This document shows positions 31,904-40,322 of a stretch of DNA of 64,000 bases, piece by piece. Positions within the stretch are counted from its first letter, which is position 1. Each line of letters begins with the position of its first letter. The notes under the pieces were generated by a model. The model saw only the letters and a list, made by a program, of their open reading frames with translations, was not told the origin of the DNA and ran no database searches. Source of the stretch: Thermus caldifontis (GTDB taxonomy: Bacteria > Deinococcota > Deinococci > Deinococcales > Thermaceae); contig NZ_QGMX01000001.1 of NCBI RefSeq assembly GCF_003336745.1, forward strand, positions 1-64,000. Reading direction: 5' to 3'. Made by a program: the position numbers and the translations under genes.

Positions 31904-33181
31904 TTACCGCCTCTTCTTCCGCTCCGCCTGGACCTCGTCCAGAATCTTCTGCACCTGGGGGGCCACGCCATCCAGGGCCGCCTTCAGCTCCGCCTTACCC
32001 TGCCACACGGGTTCCAAGGCCTTGTTGATGAGCTGCAGGGCCTCGTTCCAGCGCTCAAAGGTTTCCGTGGGCCTTGCCGTGCGGTTTACCGTAAGGAAGT
32101 ACTGCTGGTTCTTGGGGGGCGGGGGCACGAAGAAATCCCGCAGGTTCTGGATGCTCCGGTCCACGTTCCTCACATCCACCCCCCGGGCGGGGATGATGAG
32201 CCCGGTCCTGGTGAAGATGCGGCTGGCCTCGGGGCCGGCCAGGAAGGAGAGGAGCTTCCAGGCGGCCTCCGGGTTCCTGGTCCCGGCGGCCATCACCCAG
32301 CCGGAACCGTCGATGTCCACGATGCTCCCCGCCTTACCCCGAGGGAAGGGCACCACGTCGAAGTCGAACTTGGCCCGGGCCTTAAGGGTGGGCACCCGCC
32401 AGCGCCCGTCCACGATCATCCCCGTCTGCCCGTTTAGGAACATGGTGAAGGCCCCGCGGTCCTGGGCCTCCTCGGGGGTGGGGGCCACGTGGTGCCGGTA
32501 GCGGAGGTCCAGATAGAACTGCAAGCCCTCCAGGGAGGCTGGGCTATTCAGCAGGAACCGGCTGTGGTCAGGCGCATAAAACCGCCCACCTGCACTCCAG
32601 ACCCAGGGTTGCCAGAAGAGGTAGAAGGTCTGGAAGGACACCCCCCACTGGACCCTCTTGCCATCCTTTTCCACGGTAAGGGCTTTGGCGTAGCCCAGGA
32701 AGTCCTCCCAGGTCCAGTCGGGCTTGGGGTCGGGAAGGCCCGCCCGTTTCAGAAGGTCCCGGTTATAGAAGACCACCAGGTTGGACACATCCCGGGGCAG
32801 GCCGTACTGTTTCCCCTCCCACTGGAAGGCCTTGAGGATGCCGGGGAAGATGTCGGCGGTGGGGTACCTGTCCCGCCCGATGAAGGCGTCCAGGGGAGCC
32901 AGAACGCCCCTGGAGGCCATCCCCGGGAAGTCGATGTTGTTGAGGAAAAAGACATCCGGCGGGGTGCCGGCCGCCATCATGGCGGTGATCTTGGCCAGGT
33001 ACTCCCCGGAGGGGATGTTGATGTACTCCACCTGGATGCCCGGATTCCTCTCCTGGAAGACTTTGAGCACTTCCTGGTATGCCTTGATCTCCTCCTGGCT
33101 TCCCCAGCTGGCCAGGACCAGCCTCTGAGCGGAAGCCAGCCCCAGCAAGACCACCAAAAGCCCAATCCACCACCTCTTCAT
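31904..33181 (-). CDS. sugar ABC transporter substrate-binding protein
   Basis: 425 residues of the UgpB/MalE cluster. A signal peptide (WWIGLLVVLLGLASAQ) precedes the mature start RLVLASWGSQEEIKAYQEVL. Typical segments are PDVFFLNNIDFPGM and GWVMAAGTRNPEAAWKLLSF. It captures the ligand outside the inner membrane. The 4-base overlap with nagZ upstream suggests GlcNAc, MurNAc or their disaccharide as ligand; this is inference from context. Confidence 0.88.
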   Translation of the reverse strand: MKRWWIGLLVVLLGLASAQRLVLASWGSQEEIKAYQEVLKVFQERNPGIQVEYINIPSGEYLAKITAMMAAGTPPDVFFLNNIDFPGMASRGVLAPLDAFIGRDRYPTADIFPGILKAFQWEGKQYGLPRDVSNLVVFYNRDLLKRAGLPDPKPDWTWEDFLGYAKALTVEKDGKRVQWGVSFQTFYLFWQPWVWSAGGRFYAPDHSRFLLNSPASLEGLQFYLDLRYRHHVAPTPEEAQDRGAFTMFLNGQTGMIVDGRWRVPTLKARAKFDFDVVPFPRGKAGSIVDIDGSGWVMAAGTRNPEAAWKLLSFLAGPEASRIFTRTGLIIPARGVDVRNVDRSIQNLRDFFVPPPPKNQQYFLTVNRTARPTETFERWNEALQLINKALEPVWQGKAELKAALDGVAPQVQKILDEVQAERKKRR

Positions 33182-34692
33182 GGTTCACCTCCGTACACCC
33201 ATTGCCCCGTGGGGGTGTAGACCCCCGCCAGGGCCTCCAACACGGCCCGGACCTGGACCGCGCGGTAGCCGTGGGTTGCCAGGTAGCCCGCAGGCCTCCC
33301 GGGGAGGAAGCGAAGATCGTCAGGATTGCCCAAGGCTACCAGGTAAAGGGGTTTGCCAAGGGCCAAAAGCTCCTTAACCAAGGCCCTTTGCCCCTCCTTG
33401 GATCCTCCACCAAGCCAGCGGTAGGTGGAGACCACCAGGCGCTCCGCCTTCCTGGCCTCCGTCAAGGCCTTTTGCATCTCCGCCGGGGTGGGGTCCTCGG
33501 AAAGGTTGAGCCCCCGGCTTCCGGGAAGGTGCTGGGGGGCAAGGTCCGCCAAGGTGGGCTCCGCCCCGTAGCGGTCGGAGATCCTCAGGCCCAAGACCAA
33601 AGTCCCCTGCCCGGGTATAGGCAGGGGGCCAAAGCGGTGCACCACACCCCGCCGGGCCGCCTCGAGGGCCAAAGCCTCCTCCTCCTTCGGGGTGAAGGGG
33701 CATTCCCCCTGGCCCGCCTTAAGGGCCTGGGCTCGCTTCCTGGCCTCCTCAGCCCGGGCAAAGGGGATCTCCTTGCCCAGGGCCTTGGCCATACGGGCAT
33801 GCACTTGCCGAATGACCCCCTCGTCGGGTTCCAAAAGGAGGAGGTCCGCCCCCGCCTTCACGGCCAGGACCGCCGCTTCCCCCGCCCCGAAGTGGCGCCG
33901 GATGGCCCCCATGGCCAGGTCATCGGTAAGGATTGATCCAGAAAAGCCCATTTCCTTTCGGAGCAAGCCCGTGAGGATCCTGGCCGAAAGGGTGGCGGGG
34001 TATTTAGGGTCCAAGGCGGGAAAGAGGATGTGGGCAGTCATGAGGGCCGGCATCCCCGCGGCCACATAGCGGCGGAAGGGAAGGAGCTCTACCCCCTCCA
34101 AGGCCTCCTTGGGCTTGTCCACCCGGGGCAGGTCCAGGTGGGAGTCCACCCCTGTGTCCCCATGCCCGGGGAAGTGCTTGCCCACGGGCTTGGCCCCGGA
34201 GCGCAGCACCCCCCGGGCAAAGGCCAAACCCATGCGGGCCACCCGCTCGGGGTCAGCGCCGAAGGAGCGAAGGCCGATGATGGGGTTATTAGGGTTGGTG
34301 TTCACGTCCAGAACCGGCGCCAAGTTCACATCCGCCCCAAGCCGCCGCACCTGGCACCCCAAGGCCCATCCCACCCGCTGCACCAAGCCCTCATCTCCAC
34401 TGGCGGAAAGGGCCATAGCCGAGGGAAAGCGCACCACCCCCTCCCGGTAGGAGGTAAAGGGTCCTCCCTCCTGGTCCACCAGGAGAAGCAAGTTGGGATC
34501 CAGGGCCCTGAGCCGGGCCACCACCCCCTGGGAATCCCGGCGGAGGTTGGAGGGGTAAAGGATGACCCCAGCGGGCCGGATTTCCTTGAGAAGGGCCACC
34601 GGCACCTCTTCCCCTTTGAAGCTCACGATGAGAAAGTTTCCCGCCTGAGCCACCGCTATGCCCATACCGGCCAAGAGGGCCAAAGGCCTCAC
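33178..34692 (-). CDS. nagZ: exported beta-N-acetylglucosaminidase, NagZ-type GH3
   Basis: 504 residues. The GH3 barrel contains LLVDQEGGPFTSYREGVVRF, the KHFPGHGDTGVDSHLDLPRV loop with the catalytic His/Asp dyad of NagZ, and the nucleophile Asp in SILTDDLAMGAI. A C-terminal alpha/beta domain (about 330-504) is present, as in two-domain NagZ of Gram-positives. The N-terminus (LALLAGMGIAVAQAGN) looks like a signal peptide, so it would work outside the cytoplasm, unlike the cytosolic NagZ of E. coli. GTG start at 34692 overlaps the murQ stop. It releases GlcNAc from GlcNAc-MurNAc fragments. Confidence 0.88.
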   Translation of the reverse strand: MRPLALLAGMGIAVAQAGNFLIVSFKGEEVPVALLKEIRPAGVILYPSNLRRDSQGVVARLRALDPNLLLLVDQEGGPFTSYREGVVRFPSAMALSASGDEGLVQRVGWALGCQVRRLGADVNLAPVLDVNTNPNNPIIGLRSFGADPERVARMGLAFARGVLRSGAKPVGKHFPGHGDTGVDSHLDLPRVDKPKEALEGVELLPFRRYVAAGMPALMTAHILFPALDPKYPATLSARILTGLLRKEMGFSGSILTDDLAMGAIRRHFGAGEAAVLAVKAGADLLLLEPDEGVIRQVHARMAKALGKEIPFARAEEARKRAQALKAGQGECPFTPKEEEALALEAARRGVVHRFGPLPIPGQGTLVLGLRISDRYGAEPTLADLAPQHLPGSRGLNLSEDPTPAEMQKALTEARKAERLVVSTYRWLGGGSKEGQRALVKELLALGKPLYLVALGNPDDLRFLPGRPAGYLATHGYRAVQVRAVLEALAGVYTPTGQWVYGGEP

Positions 34693-35549
34693 CTCCCCAC
34701 CTCCGCCAGCGCCCCTCGGACCCCCTTTTCCTCCAGCAAGGCCAGGGCCTTTTGGGGCTCTACTCCCAAGGCCACCAGGGCCGCCAGGGCCGGGTCGGGG
34801 TAGGCCTCGAGGAGGGCCCTTGCCTCCATCTCCCCTACCCCTGCCATCTCCCGTACCATGGCCACCCCCCGCTCCCAGAGCTTTTGGTTCTGCACCCGCA
34901 TGCGGGCCATGCGGTTTCCGTACACCCTACCCAAGAGCACCATGACCAAGGTGGAGAAGAGGTTGAGGGCCGCCTTTTGGGCGGTGCCGGCCCCAAGCCG
35001 GGTGCTTCCCGCAATGGGCTCGGGGCCCGTGTCCAGGAGGACGGGGTGGCGCGCCTCGGCAAGCAAAGGAGTTCCAGGGTTGTTGGCGAAGGCCACGGTA
35101 AGGGCCCCTCCCTCCTTGGCCCCCCTTAGGGCCCCCAGGGTGAAGGGGGTTTGGCCGCTCGCCGCCACCGCCACCAAGACGTCCTTCCTCCCCAGGCTTC
35201 TGCCCTGGGCTAGGCCTTCCTCATACCGGTCCTCAGCCCCCTCCACCGCCTTAAAAAGGGCCTCATCTCCTCCCGCCAGCAGGAAGTGCACCCGGGAAAA
35301 ACCAAAGGTGGGCCACAGCTCCACCCCGTCCAGCACGGCCAGCCGTCCACTGGTCCCGGCCCCGGCATAGGCCAAAAAGCCTCCCGCCCGAAGCCGCTTT
35401 GCCGCAGCCGCCGCTCCTTCCTTTAGGGCGGGGAGGGCTGGCCTCAAGGCGGCGATGGCCCGGAGCTGGGCCTCAAAAAGGGCCTCGAGGACCTCCTCCG
35501 CCGGCCATAGGTCCAGGTCCTGGTACCGCCGGGCCACCCTCTCCGTCAT
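34689..35549 (-). CDS. murQ: N-acetylmuramic acid 6-phosphate etherase
   Basis: 286 residues with a SIS fold. The AYAGAGTSGRLAVLDGVEL motif, DVLVAVAASGQTPFTLGAL, AEARHPVLLDTGPEPIAGST and GRVYGNRMARMRVQNQKL are MurQ features. It cleaves the lactyl ether of MurNAc-6-phosphate, giving GlcNAc-6-phosphate and D-lactate. The ATG at 35549 has GGCGGAGGTG before it; the longer frame is antisense noise. It receives the product of AnmK (37254) and feeds NagA (38304). Confidence 0.93.
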   Translation of the reverse strand: MTERVARRYQDLDLWPAEEVLEALFEAQLRAIAALRPALPALKEGAAAAAKRLRAGGFLAYAGAGTSGRLAVLDGVELWPTFGFSRVHFLLAGGDEALFKAVEGAEDRYEEGLAQGRSLGRKDVLVAVAASGQTPFTLGALRGAKEGGALTVAFANNPGTPLLAEARHPVLLDTGPEPIAGSTRLGAGTAQKAALNLFSTLVMVLLGRVYGNRMARMRVQNQKLWERGVAMVREMAGVGEMEARALLEAYPDPALAALVALGVEPQKALALLEEKGVRGALAEVGR

Positions 35550-36526
35550 CTCGTCACCTCCGCCGCCAAGGCATTCCCCACCGCCCGGCGCAAGGGGGCG
35601 AGGGAAGGGCGGTGGCGGGTGGGGTGGATGGCGTTGGTGAGGAGGGCCCAAGCATACCCCCGCTCAGGGTCTACCCACACCCCCACCCCGGTGAAGCCCG
35701 TGTGGCCAAAGGCCCTTTCCGACGCTAGGCTTCCCCCATGCCAACCAGGCCGTTTCCTCTCCCAGCCCAGAAGCCGCTCCCCATGGGGCCTTTGCATTTC
35801 CTCCAAGGCGGCCCGGGAAAGCCAGGTGCCCTGGAGAATGGCTGCGAGCTGGTCCAAAACGCCCTCCAGGGTGCCGAAAAGCCCCGCATGGCCCGCTGTA
35901 CCCCCCAAGGCAAAGGCGTTTTCGTCGTGCACCTCCCCCCGGAGCACCCGCTTCCTCCAAGGGCAAAGCTCCGTGGCCACGCTCCGTTCAGGAGGCGGGG
36001 AGAAGCTAAGGCCCTGGGGTAAAGGAAAAGCCGCAAGGGGCTTGCCCCGCAGACGTTCCAGGAGAAGACCCAGGAGGATGTAGCCGATGTCCGAGTACCC
36101 CGGTTCTCCCAGGGGCCAAGGATGCTGGAGCACCCGGGCCTTTAAACCCTCCCCTGTCCCCCAGGTGTACAAGGCCTCCCAGGCCGGGAGGCCCGCCGCA
36201 TGGGCTAAGAGCGCCCGCACGCTCACCCCCTTGAGGGGGTGGTCCTTAAGCCAGAGCATCTCGGGAAGGTGCTGGGAGAGGGGGTCATCCAGATCCAAAA
36301 GGCCCTCCTCCACCGCCCGCAACACCTCCCGCAAGGTGAAAAGCGGCTTGGTAAGGCTCGCCAAGTCAAAATAGAAACCCTCTTCCAAGGGAACCGGCTC
36401 AGGTACCCTTTGGGCCCACCCCAGGTGGAGGACCTCCCTGCGGCCATCCCCATGAACCACCCCGAGGGCCGCCCCAGGAACCATACCCCTGGCTACCGCT
36501 TCCTCCACGAGGGCCTTGGCCAGCAT
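35546..36526 (-). CDS. beta-lactamase-fold serine hydrolase
   Basis: 326 residues of the class C beta-lactamase / PBP4* group. The SxxK motif is in FDLASLTKPLFTL (Ser near 57), the Tyr motif in GYSDIGYILLGLL, and the third motif in FGHTGFTGVGVW, where HTG replaces KTG. There is no signal peptide, so it is probably cytosolic. Heading a murein-recycling operon, it may be an esterase or peptidase acting on muropeptides rather than an antibiotic-resistance enzyme. It overlaps murQ by 4 bases. Confidence 0.82.
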   Translation of the reverse strand: MLAKALVEEAVARGMVPGAALGVVHGDGRREVLHLGWAQRVPEPVPLEEGFYFDLASLTKPLFTLREVLRAVEEGLLDLDDPLSQHLPEMLWLKDHPLKGVSVRALLAHAAGLPAWEALYTWGTGEGLKARVLQHPWPLGEPGYSDIGYILLGLLLERLRGKPLAAFPLPQGLSFSPPPERSVATELCPWRKRVLRGEVHDENAFALGGTAGHAGLFGTLEGVLDQLAAILQGTWLSRAALEEMQRPHGERLLGWERKRPGWHGGSLASERAFGHTGFTGVGVWVDPERGYAWALLTNAIHPTRHRPSLAPLRRAVGNALAAEVTR

Positions 36527-36535
36527 AGCCCCAAG

Positions 36536-36573
36536 TGTATAACGGTCCGCTATTGGTAGGCAAGTGGTACAAT
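36536..36573. promoter_or_regulatory. divergent promoter region of the two murein-recycling operons
   Basis: Minus strand: -35 TTGCCT (36558-36563), a 16-base spacer and -10 TATACA (36536-36541), 9 bases before the serine hydrolase ATG. Plus strand: -10 TACAAT (36568-36573), 6 bases before the GntR ATG; no good -35 is visible. Both transcripts would be leaderless or nearly so. The GntR regulator probably binds in this 53-base gap. Confidence 0.55.
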
Positions 36574-36579
36574 GCGACC

Positions 36580-37257
36580 ATGGCCCACGGTCCCCTGTAC
36601 CTGGAACTGGCCCGGCGGCTAAGGGAAGGTATCCTTCAGGGCAACTTCCAGGATGCCCTTCCCCCAGAACGGGCCCTGTCCGAGGCCTTCGGGGTTTCCC
36701 GGGATAGCGTGCGCAAAGCCTTGGACCTTCTGGAGGAGGAAGGCTTGGTGGTGCGCCGGCAGGGGAGCGGTACCTTCGTGGCCAAAAGGGCCACCTTCCG
36801 CACCCGTCTTCGGGGTTTTAGCGAGGAGATGGAGGCCTTGGGCATGAAGCCCAGCACCAAGGTCCTGGGGGTGGAAAAGGGTCCTGCGGCCCCGGAAGAG
36901 GCCATGGCCCTGGGGCTTTCCCCGGGGGAGGAGGTGCTCCGCCTCCTCCGCCTGAGGCTTGCGGACGGGGAACCCATGGCCCTGGAGCGGGCCACCTTGC
37001 CCGCCTGGGCCCTGGCGGAACCGCCTGAGGGCTCCCTATACCGGGCCCTCGAGGCCAAGGGCCTAAGGCCGGTGCGCGCCTTGCAACGGCTCCGGGCCGT
37101 GGCCGCCCGGGAGGAGGCCAGGCCCTTAGGGGTGGAACCAGGAAGCCCCCTCCTCCATCTGGAGAGGATCAGCTATCTGCAGGATGGCCGGCCCATCGAG
37201 TGGGTGAAAAGCTGGTACCGCGCCGACCGGTACGAGCTTCTGGTGGAGCTCGCATGA
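36580..37257 (+). CDS. GntR-family transcriptional regulator, HutC/UTRA type
   Basis: 225 residues. The N-terminal winged helix (LYLELARRLREGILQG, RALSEAFGVSRDSVRKALDL, GLVVRRQGSGTFVA) spans about residues 5-72. A UTRA ligand domain follows (about 90-225, with LHLERISYLQDGRPIEWVKS). NagR/DasR relatives sense GlcN-6-P or GlcNAc-6-P. It heads the anmK-nagA operon and faces the murQ-nagZ-ABC operon, so it likely represses both until amino-sugar phosphates build up. Confidence 0.88.
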   Translation: MAHGPLYLELARRLREGILQGNFQDALPPERALSEAFGVSRDSVRKALDLLEEEGLVVRRQGSGTFVAKRATFRTRLRGFSEEMEALGMKPSTKVLGVEKGPAAPEEAMALGLSPGEEVLRLLRLRLADGEPMALERATLPAWALAEPPEGSLYRALEAKGLRPVRALQRLRAVAAREEARPLGVEPGSPLLHLERISYLQDGRPIEWVKSWYRADRYELLVELA

Positions 37258-38294
37258 GGGTCTTGGGTCTCATGTCCGGCACCAGCGCCGACGGGGTGGA
37301 CCTGGTCCTGGCGGAGTTTTCCGGCCGCCCCCCCCACCTTTCCCACCGGGTATTGGAGCACCGGGAGGTGCCGTATCCAGAGGGGCTACGGGGGCGGGTG
37401 CTTAAGGCCATGCGCCAGGCCGACACCCGGGAGATCGCCCTTCTTCACCACGACCTGGGCCGGTTCTACCGGGATGCCGCCCTTCCCTTTCGGGGTAGGG
37501 CCGAGCTGGTAACCCTCTCGGGCCAGACCGTGTGGCACGAGCCCCCGAGGGCCACCTTCCAGCTGGGGGAGCCCAGCTACCTGGCCCTGGGCCTAGGGGT
37601 GCCCGTGGTCTTTGGCTTCCGGGCCGTGGACCTGGCGGCCGGGGGCCAGGGGGCCCCCCTGGTGGCCTACCCGGACCTTCTCCTCTACGGGGAGGCAGGC
37701 AAGCGCAAGGCCGTTCACAACCTTGGGGGCATCTCCAATCTGACCTACTTCCAGGGGGTAGATCCAGGCTCCCTGGTGGCCTTTGACACCGGGCCTGGGG
37801 TTTGCCTTTTTGACGAGGCGGTCCAGGCCCTGGGGCTCACCTGGGAAGAGGCCACGGCCTTGGCGGAGGAGGCTAGGCCCGATGAGGAGGCCCTTAAGGC
37901 CTGGCTTTCCCATCCTTACTTCCGGATCTCCCCACCCAAGACCACGGGACGGGAGGTGTGGCGGCTGGAAAACCTGCCCTCCCGGCCAGAGGAACCCGGC
38001 CGCCTCCTCCGCTCCCTCTTGGAACTCACCGCAAGGAGCATCCTCGAGGCCTACCGGCGCTTCGTGGGCCCGGTGGACCAGGTTCTCCTGGCCGGGGGTG
38101 GGGCGAGAAACCGGGTTCTGGTAGCCCTTCTTTCTCAAGGTCTTCCCGTGTCCGTGATGGAGAACCCTAAGGTGCGGGAAGCCCTGGCCTTCGCCATCCT
38201 GGGATACCTGTACGCCCTTGGGGAGGCCAATGTACTGGGCCGGGCCACGGGAGGCCAGGACCTAAGGGCAGGCCAAGTGGTACACCCAGGTTAG
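37254..38294 (+). CDS. anmK: 1,6-anhydro-N-acetylmuramic acid kinase
   Basis: 346 residues of the ASKHA kinase fold. The phosphate loop VLGLMSGTSADGVDLVLAEF, LVTLSGQTVWHEP, VHNLGGISNLTYF, AFDTGPGVCLFDEAV and VLLAGGGARNRVLV are AnmK hallmarks. It opens the anhydro ring and phosphorylates anhydroMurNAc to MurNAc-6-phosphate, the MurQ substrate. Its ATG overlaps the GntR stop by 4 bases. Its presence implies lytic transglycosylase products are recovered. Confidence 0.94.
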   Translation: MRVLGLMSGTSADGVDLVLAEFSGRPPHLSHRVLEHREVPYPEGLRGRVLKAMRQADTREIALLHHDLGRFYRDAALPFRGRAELVTLSGQTVWHEPPRATFQLGEPSYLALGLGVPVVFGFRAVDLAAGGQGAPLVAYPDLLLYGEAGKRKAVHNLGGISNLTYFQGVDPGSLVAFDTGPGVCLFDEAVQALGLTWEEATALAEEARPDEEALKAWLSHPYFRISPPKTTGREVWRLENLPSRPEEPGRLLRSLLELTARSILEAYRRFVGPVDQVLLAGGGARNRVLVALLSQGLPVSVMENPKVREALAFAILGYLYALGEANVLGRATGGQDLRAGQVVHPG

Positions 38295-38303
38295 GAGGGA
38301 AGC

Positions 38304-39371
38304 ATGCTTTTAGGCCGCATTCTCACCCCCCATGGCTTCCTGCGGGGCCGCCTCCACTTCTCCGAGCGCGTTGAGGCCATTGAGGAAGCCCCCGTGGATG
38401 GCCCCTACATCCTCCCCGGCTTCCTGGACCTCCACGTGCACGGGGGAGGAGGCAGGGAGGTGATGGAGGGCCAGGAGGGCGTGGAGGCCACCGTGCGCTT
38501 CCACCTCCGCCACGGCACCACCGGCCTCCTGGCCACCACCGTCACCGCCCCCCTGGACCAACTGGAAAGGGCCCTCCAAGGAATCCGGAGGGCCATGGAA
38601 GGCCCCTGGGGTAAGGCCCTCCTGGGTGTGCACCTGGAAGGCCCCTTCCTCAGCCCACACCGCCTGGGGGCCCAGCCCCCCTTTCCCCTCCCCCCGGACC
38701 CGGAGGTGGCCGAGCGCCTCCTCTCCCTGGCCCCCGTGCGGGTGGTCACCCTGGCCCCCGAGCTTCCCGGGGCCTTGGAGCTCATCCGCTTCCTGGCGGA
38801 GAGGGGGGTGCGGGTCCAGCTGGGGCACACGGAGGCGGGGTATGAGGAGGCCCGTGCGGCCCTGGAGACAGGAGCCGTGGGCTTCACCCATCTCTTCAAC
38901 GCCATGACCGGCCTCCACCACCGGGCCCCCGGGGTGGTGGGCCTGGCCCTGGAGCGGGGGGCGTGGGCGGAGATCATCCCCGATGGCCTCCACGTGCACC
39001 CCGCCGCCATCCGCCTGGCCTTGAAGGCCATCCCCGGGCTTTACCCTGTGAGCGACGCCGTGGCGGCGGCGGGGATGCCGGATGGGGTCTACCCCTTGGG
39101 GGCCCACCGGGTGGAGAAGCGGAGGGAGGGGGTGTGGCTGGGGGAGTCCCTGGCGGGGAGCACCCTCACCCTGGACCAGGCCCTAAGGAACCTGGTGGCC
39201 TGGGGGGTACCCCTGGAGGAGGCCGCCCGGAGGCTATCCTTGTACCCAGCCCGTTACCTGGGCCTTTCCGACCGCGGGGAGATCGCCCCCGGCAAGCGGG
39301 CGGACCTGGTGGCGTTGGACGAGGCCCTGAGGGTGGTAGAGGTGTACCTGGAAGGGGAACGGGTGGCCTAG
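38304..39371 (+). CDS. nagA: N-acetylglucosamine-6-phosphate deacetylase
   Basis: 355 residues, amidohydrolase fold. Visible features are the metal loop DLHVHGGGGREVMEG, LLGVHLEGPFLSPHRLGAQ, QLGHTEAGYEEA, THLFNAMTGLHHRAPGVVG, and the catalytic Asp in YPVSDAVAAAGMPDG. It removes acetate from GlcNAc-6-phosphate to give GlcN-6-phosphate. It is 9 bases after anmK and closes the recycling route. No nagB lies in the window. Confidence 0.94.
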   Translation: MLLGRILTPHGFLRGRLHFSERVEAIEEAPVDGPYILPGFLDLHVHGGGGREVMEGQEGVEATVRFHLRHGTTGLLATTVTAPLDQLERALQGIRRAMEGPWGKALLGVHLEGPFLSPHRLGAQPPFPLPPDPEVAERLLSLAPVRVVTLAPELPGALELIRFLAERGVRVQLGHTEAGYEEARAALETGAVGFTHLFNAMTGLHHRAPGVVGLALERGAWAEIIPDGLHVHPAAIRLALKAIPGLYPVSDAVAAAGMPDGVYPLGAHRVEKRREGVWLGESLAGSTLTLDQALRNLVAWGVPLEEAARRLSLYPARYLGLSDRGEIAPGKRADLVALDEALRVVEVYLEGERVA

Positions 39372-39520
39372 CGTCCCCGGGGATCCCACACGTCCCTTAG
39401 CCCATCCCCCAGGAGGTTGAAGGCTAGAACCGTGAGCAGGATCCCCACCGCCGGGGCCGTGGCCGCCCAGGGAGCCTCGTCCATGGACCACCCAGCTCCC
39501 GTCAACATCCGGACGTAAAA
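39368..39520 (-). pseudogene. 3' remnant of a dipeptide ABC permease (DppC-type)
   Basis: A minus-strand fragment of about 48 codons ending VGILLTVLAFNLLGDGLRDV followed by WDPRGR and a stop. This is the classic C-terminus of DppC/OppC permeases. The rest of the gene is missing; a methyltransferase gene starts at 39539 in the other direction. It differs from the intact DppC at 44796, so it marks a second, lost peptide or nickel transporter operon and a rearrangement breakpoint next to nagA. Confidence 0.75.
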
Positions 39521-39538
39521 TGGGGCCTGGAGGAAACC

Positions 39539-40309
39539 GTGAGCGAGGGGCCGAAGGAGCTAGCCCGGAGCTTTTTCTCCCGCCACGCCCAGGAGTATGC
39601 CCGAAGCAGCAGCCATGCTGGCGGCCCCGATCTGAAGAGGTTGCTGGAGCTTTTGGAACCCAGATCCTCGGAAAAAGTCCTGGATGTGGCCACGGGCCCG
39701 GGCCACACGGCTTTAGCGTTGGCCCCTTTTGTAAGGGAAGCTATCGGGATCGACCTAACTCCAGAAATGGCCATCCCCTTTGCCCAAGCCGCCTGCGAAC
39801 GGGGCCTCCCCAATGTCCGCTTCCTGGTGGGGGACGCGGAGTCCCTGCCCTTCCCTGACCAGGAGTTCGATTTGGTTACCAGCCGGCGGGCCGCCCATCA
39901 TTTCCCCCACATCACCAAGGCCCTGGCCGAGATGGCCAGGGTTCTGAAGCCTGGAGGCCGTCTGGGCATCGCCGACATGGTGGCCCCCGCAAACCCGGAG
40001 GCCGCCCGCCTCTTCAATGCCCTCGAGGCAGCCCGGGACAACTCCCATGTACGGTCGTACACCGTAGAGGAGTGGCGAAGGCTCGTTGCGGATACGGGCC
40101 TCAACCTCCTCCACCTAGAGGAGTTCGCAGAGGAGCTTCCCTGGTCCCGGTGGCTCTACCCCCTTGACCCGGAAGGTACGGAAGCCATGCGGGTAGAGGA
40201 GGTCTTGGCCCAGGCTTCCCCCGGCGTCCGCTCCCTGGTGGTGAAGGAAGAACCTGGAGGCCGCATCCTCATCAAGCATCGGATAGTCCTGGTGGCTATC
40301 AAGGGTTAG
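39539..40309 (+). CDS. SAM-dependent methyltransferase, UbiE/Coq5-like
   Basis: 256 residues. Class I methyltransferase motifs are VLDVATGPGHTALALAPFV (motif I), IDLTPEMAIPFAQAA, VGDAESLPFPDQEFDLVTS and LAEMARVLKPGGRLGIADMV. Substrate unknown; UbiE-like sequence alone does not prove quinone methylation. GTG start at 39539 with GGAGG 5 bases upstream. Convergent with the SDR gene. Confidence 0.82.
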   Translation: MSEGPKELARSFFSRHAQEYARSSSHAGGPDLKRLLELLEPRSSEKVLDVATGPGHTALALAPFVREAIGIDLTPEMAIPFAQAACERGLPNVRFLVGDAESLPFPDQEFDLVTSRRAAHHFPHITKALAEMARVLKPGGRLGIADMVAPANPEAARLFNALEAARDNSHVRSYTVEEWRRLVADTGLNLLHLEEFAEELPWSRWLYPLDPEGTEAMRVEEVLAQASPGVRSLVVKEEPGGRILIKHRIVLVAIKG

Positions 40310-40322
40310 GGTTGGGAGCGCC

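Noticed and set aside
35546-36526. Antibiotic-resistance beta-lactamase
   Set aside because: No signal peptide, an HTG instead of KTG third motif, and a murein-recycling operon context argue for a muropeptide-related hydrolase.
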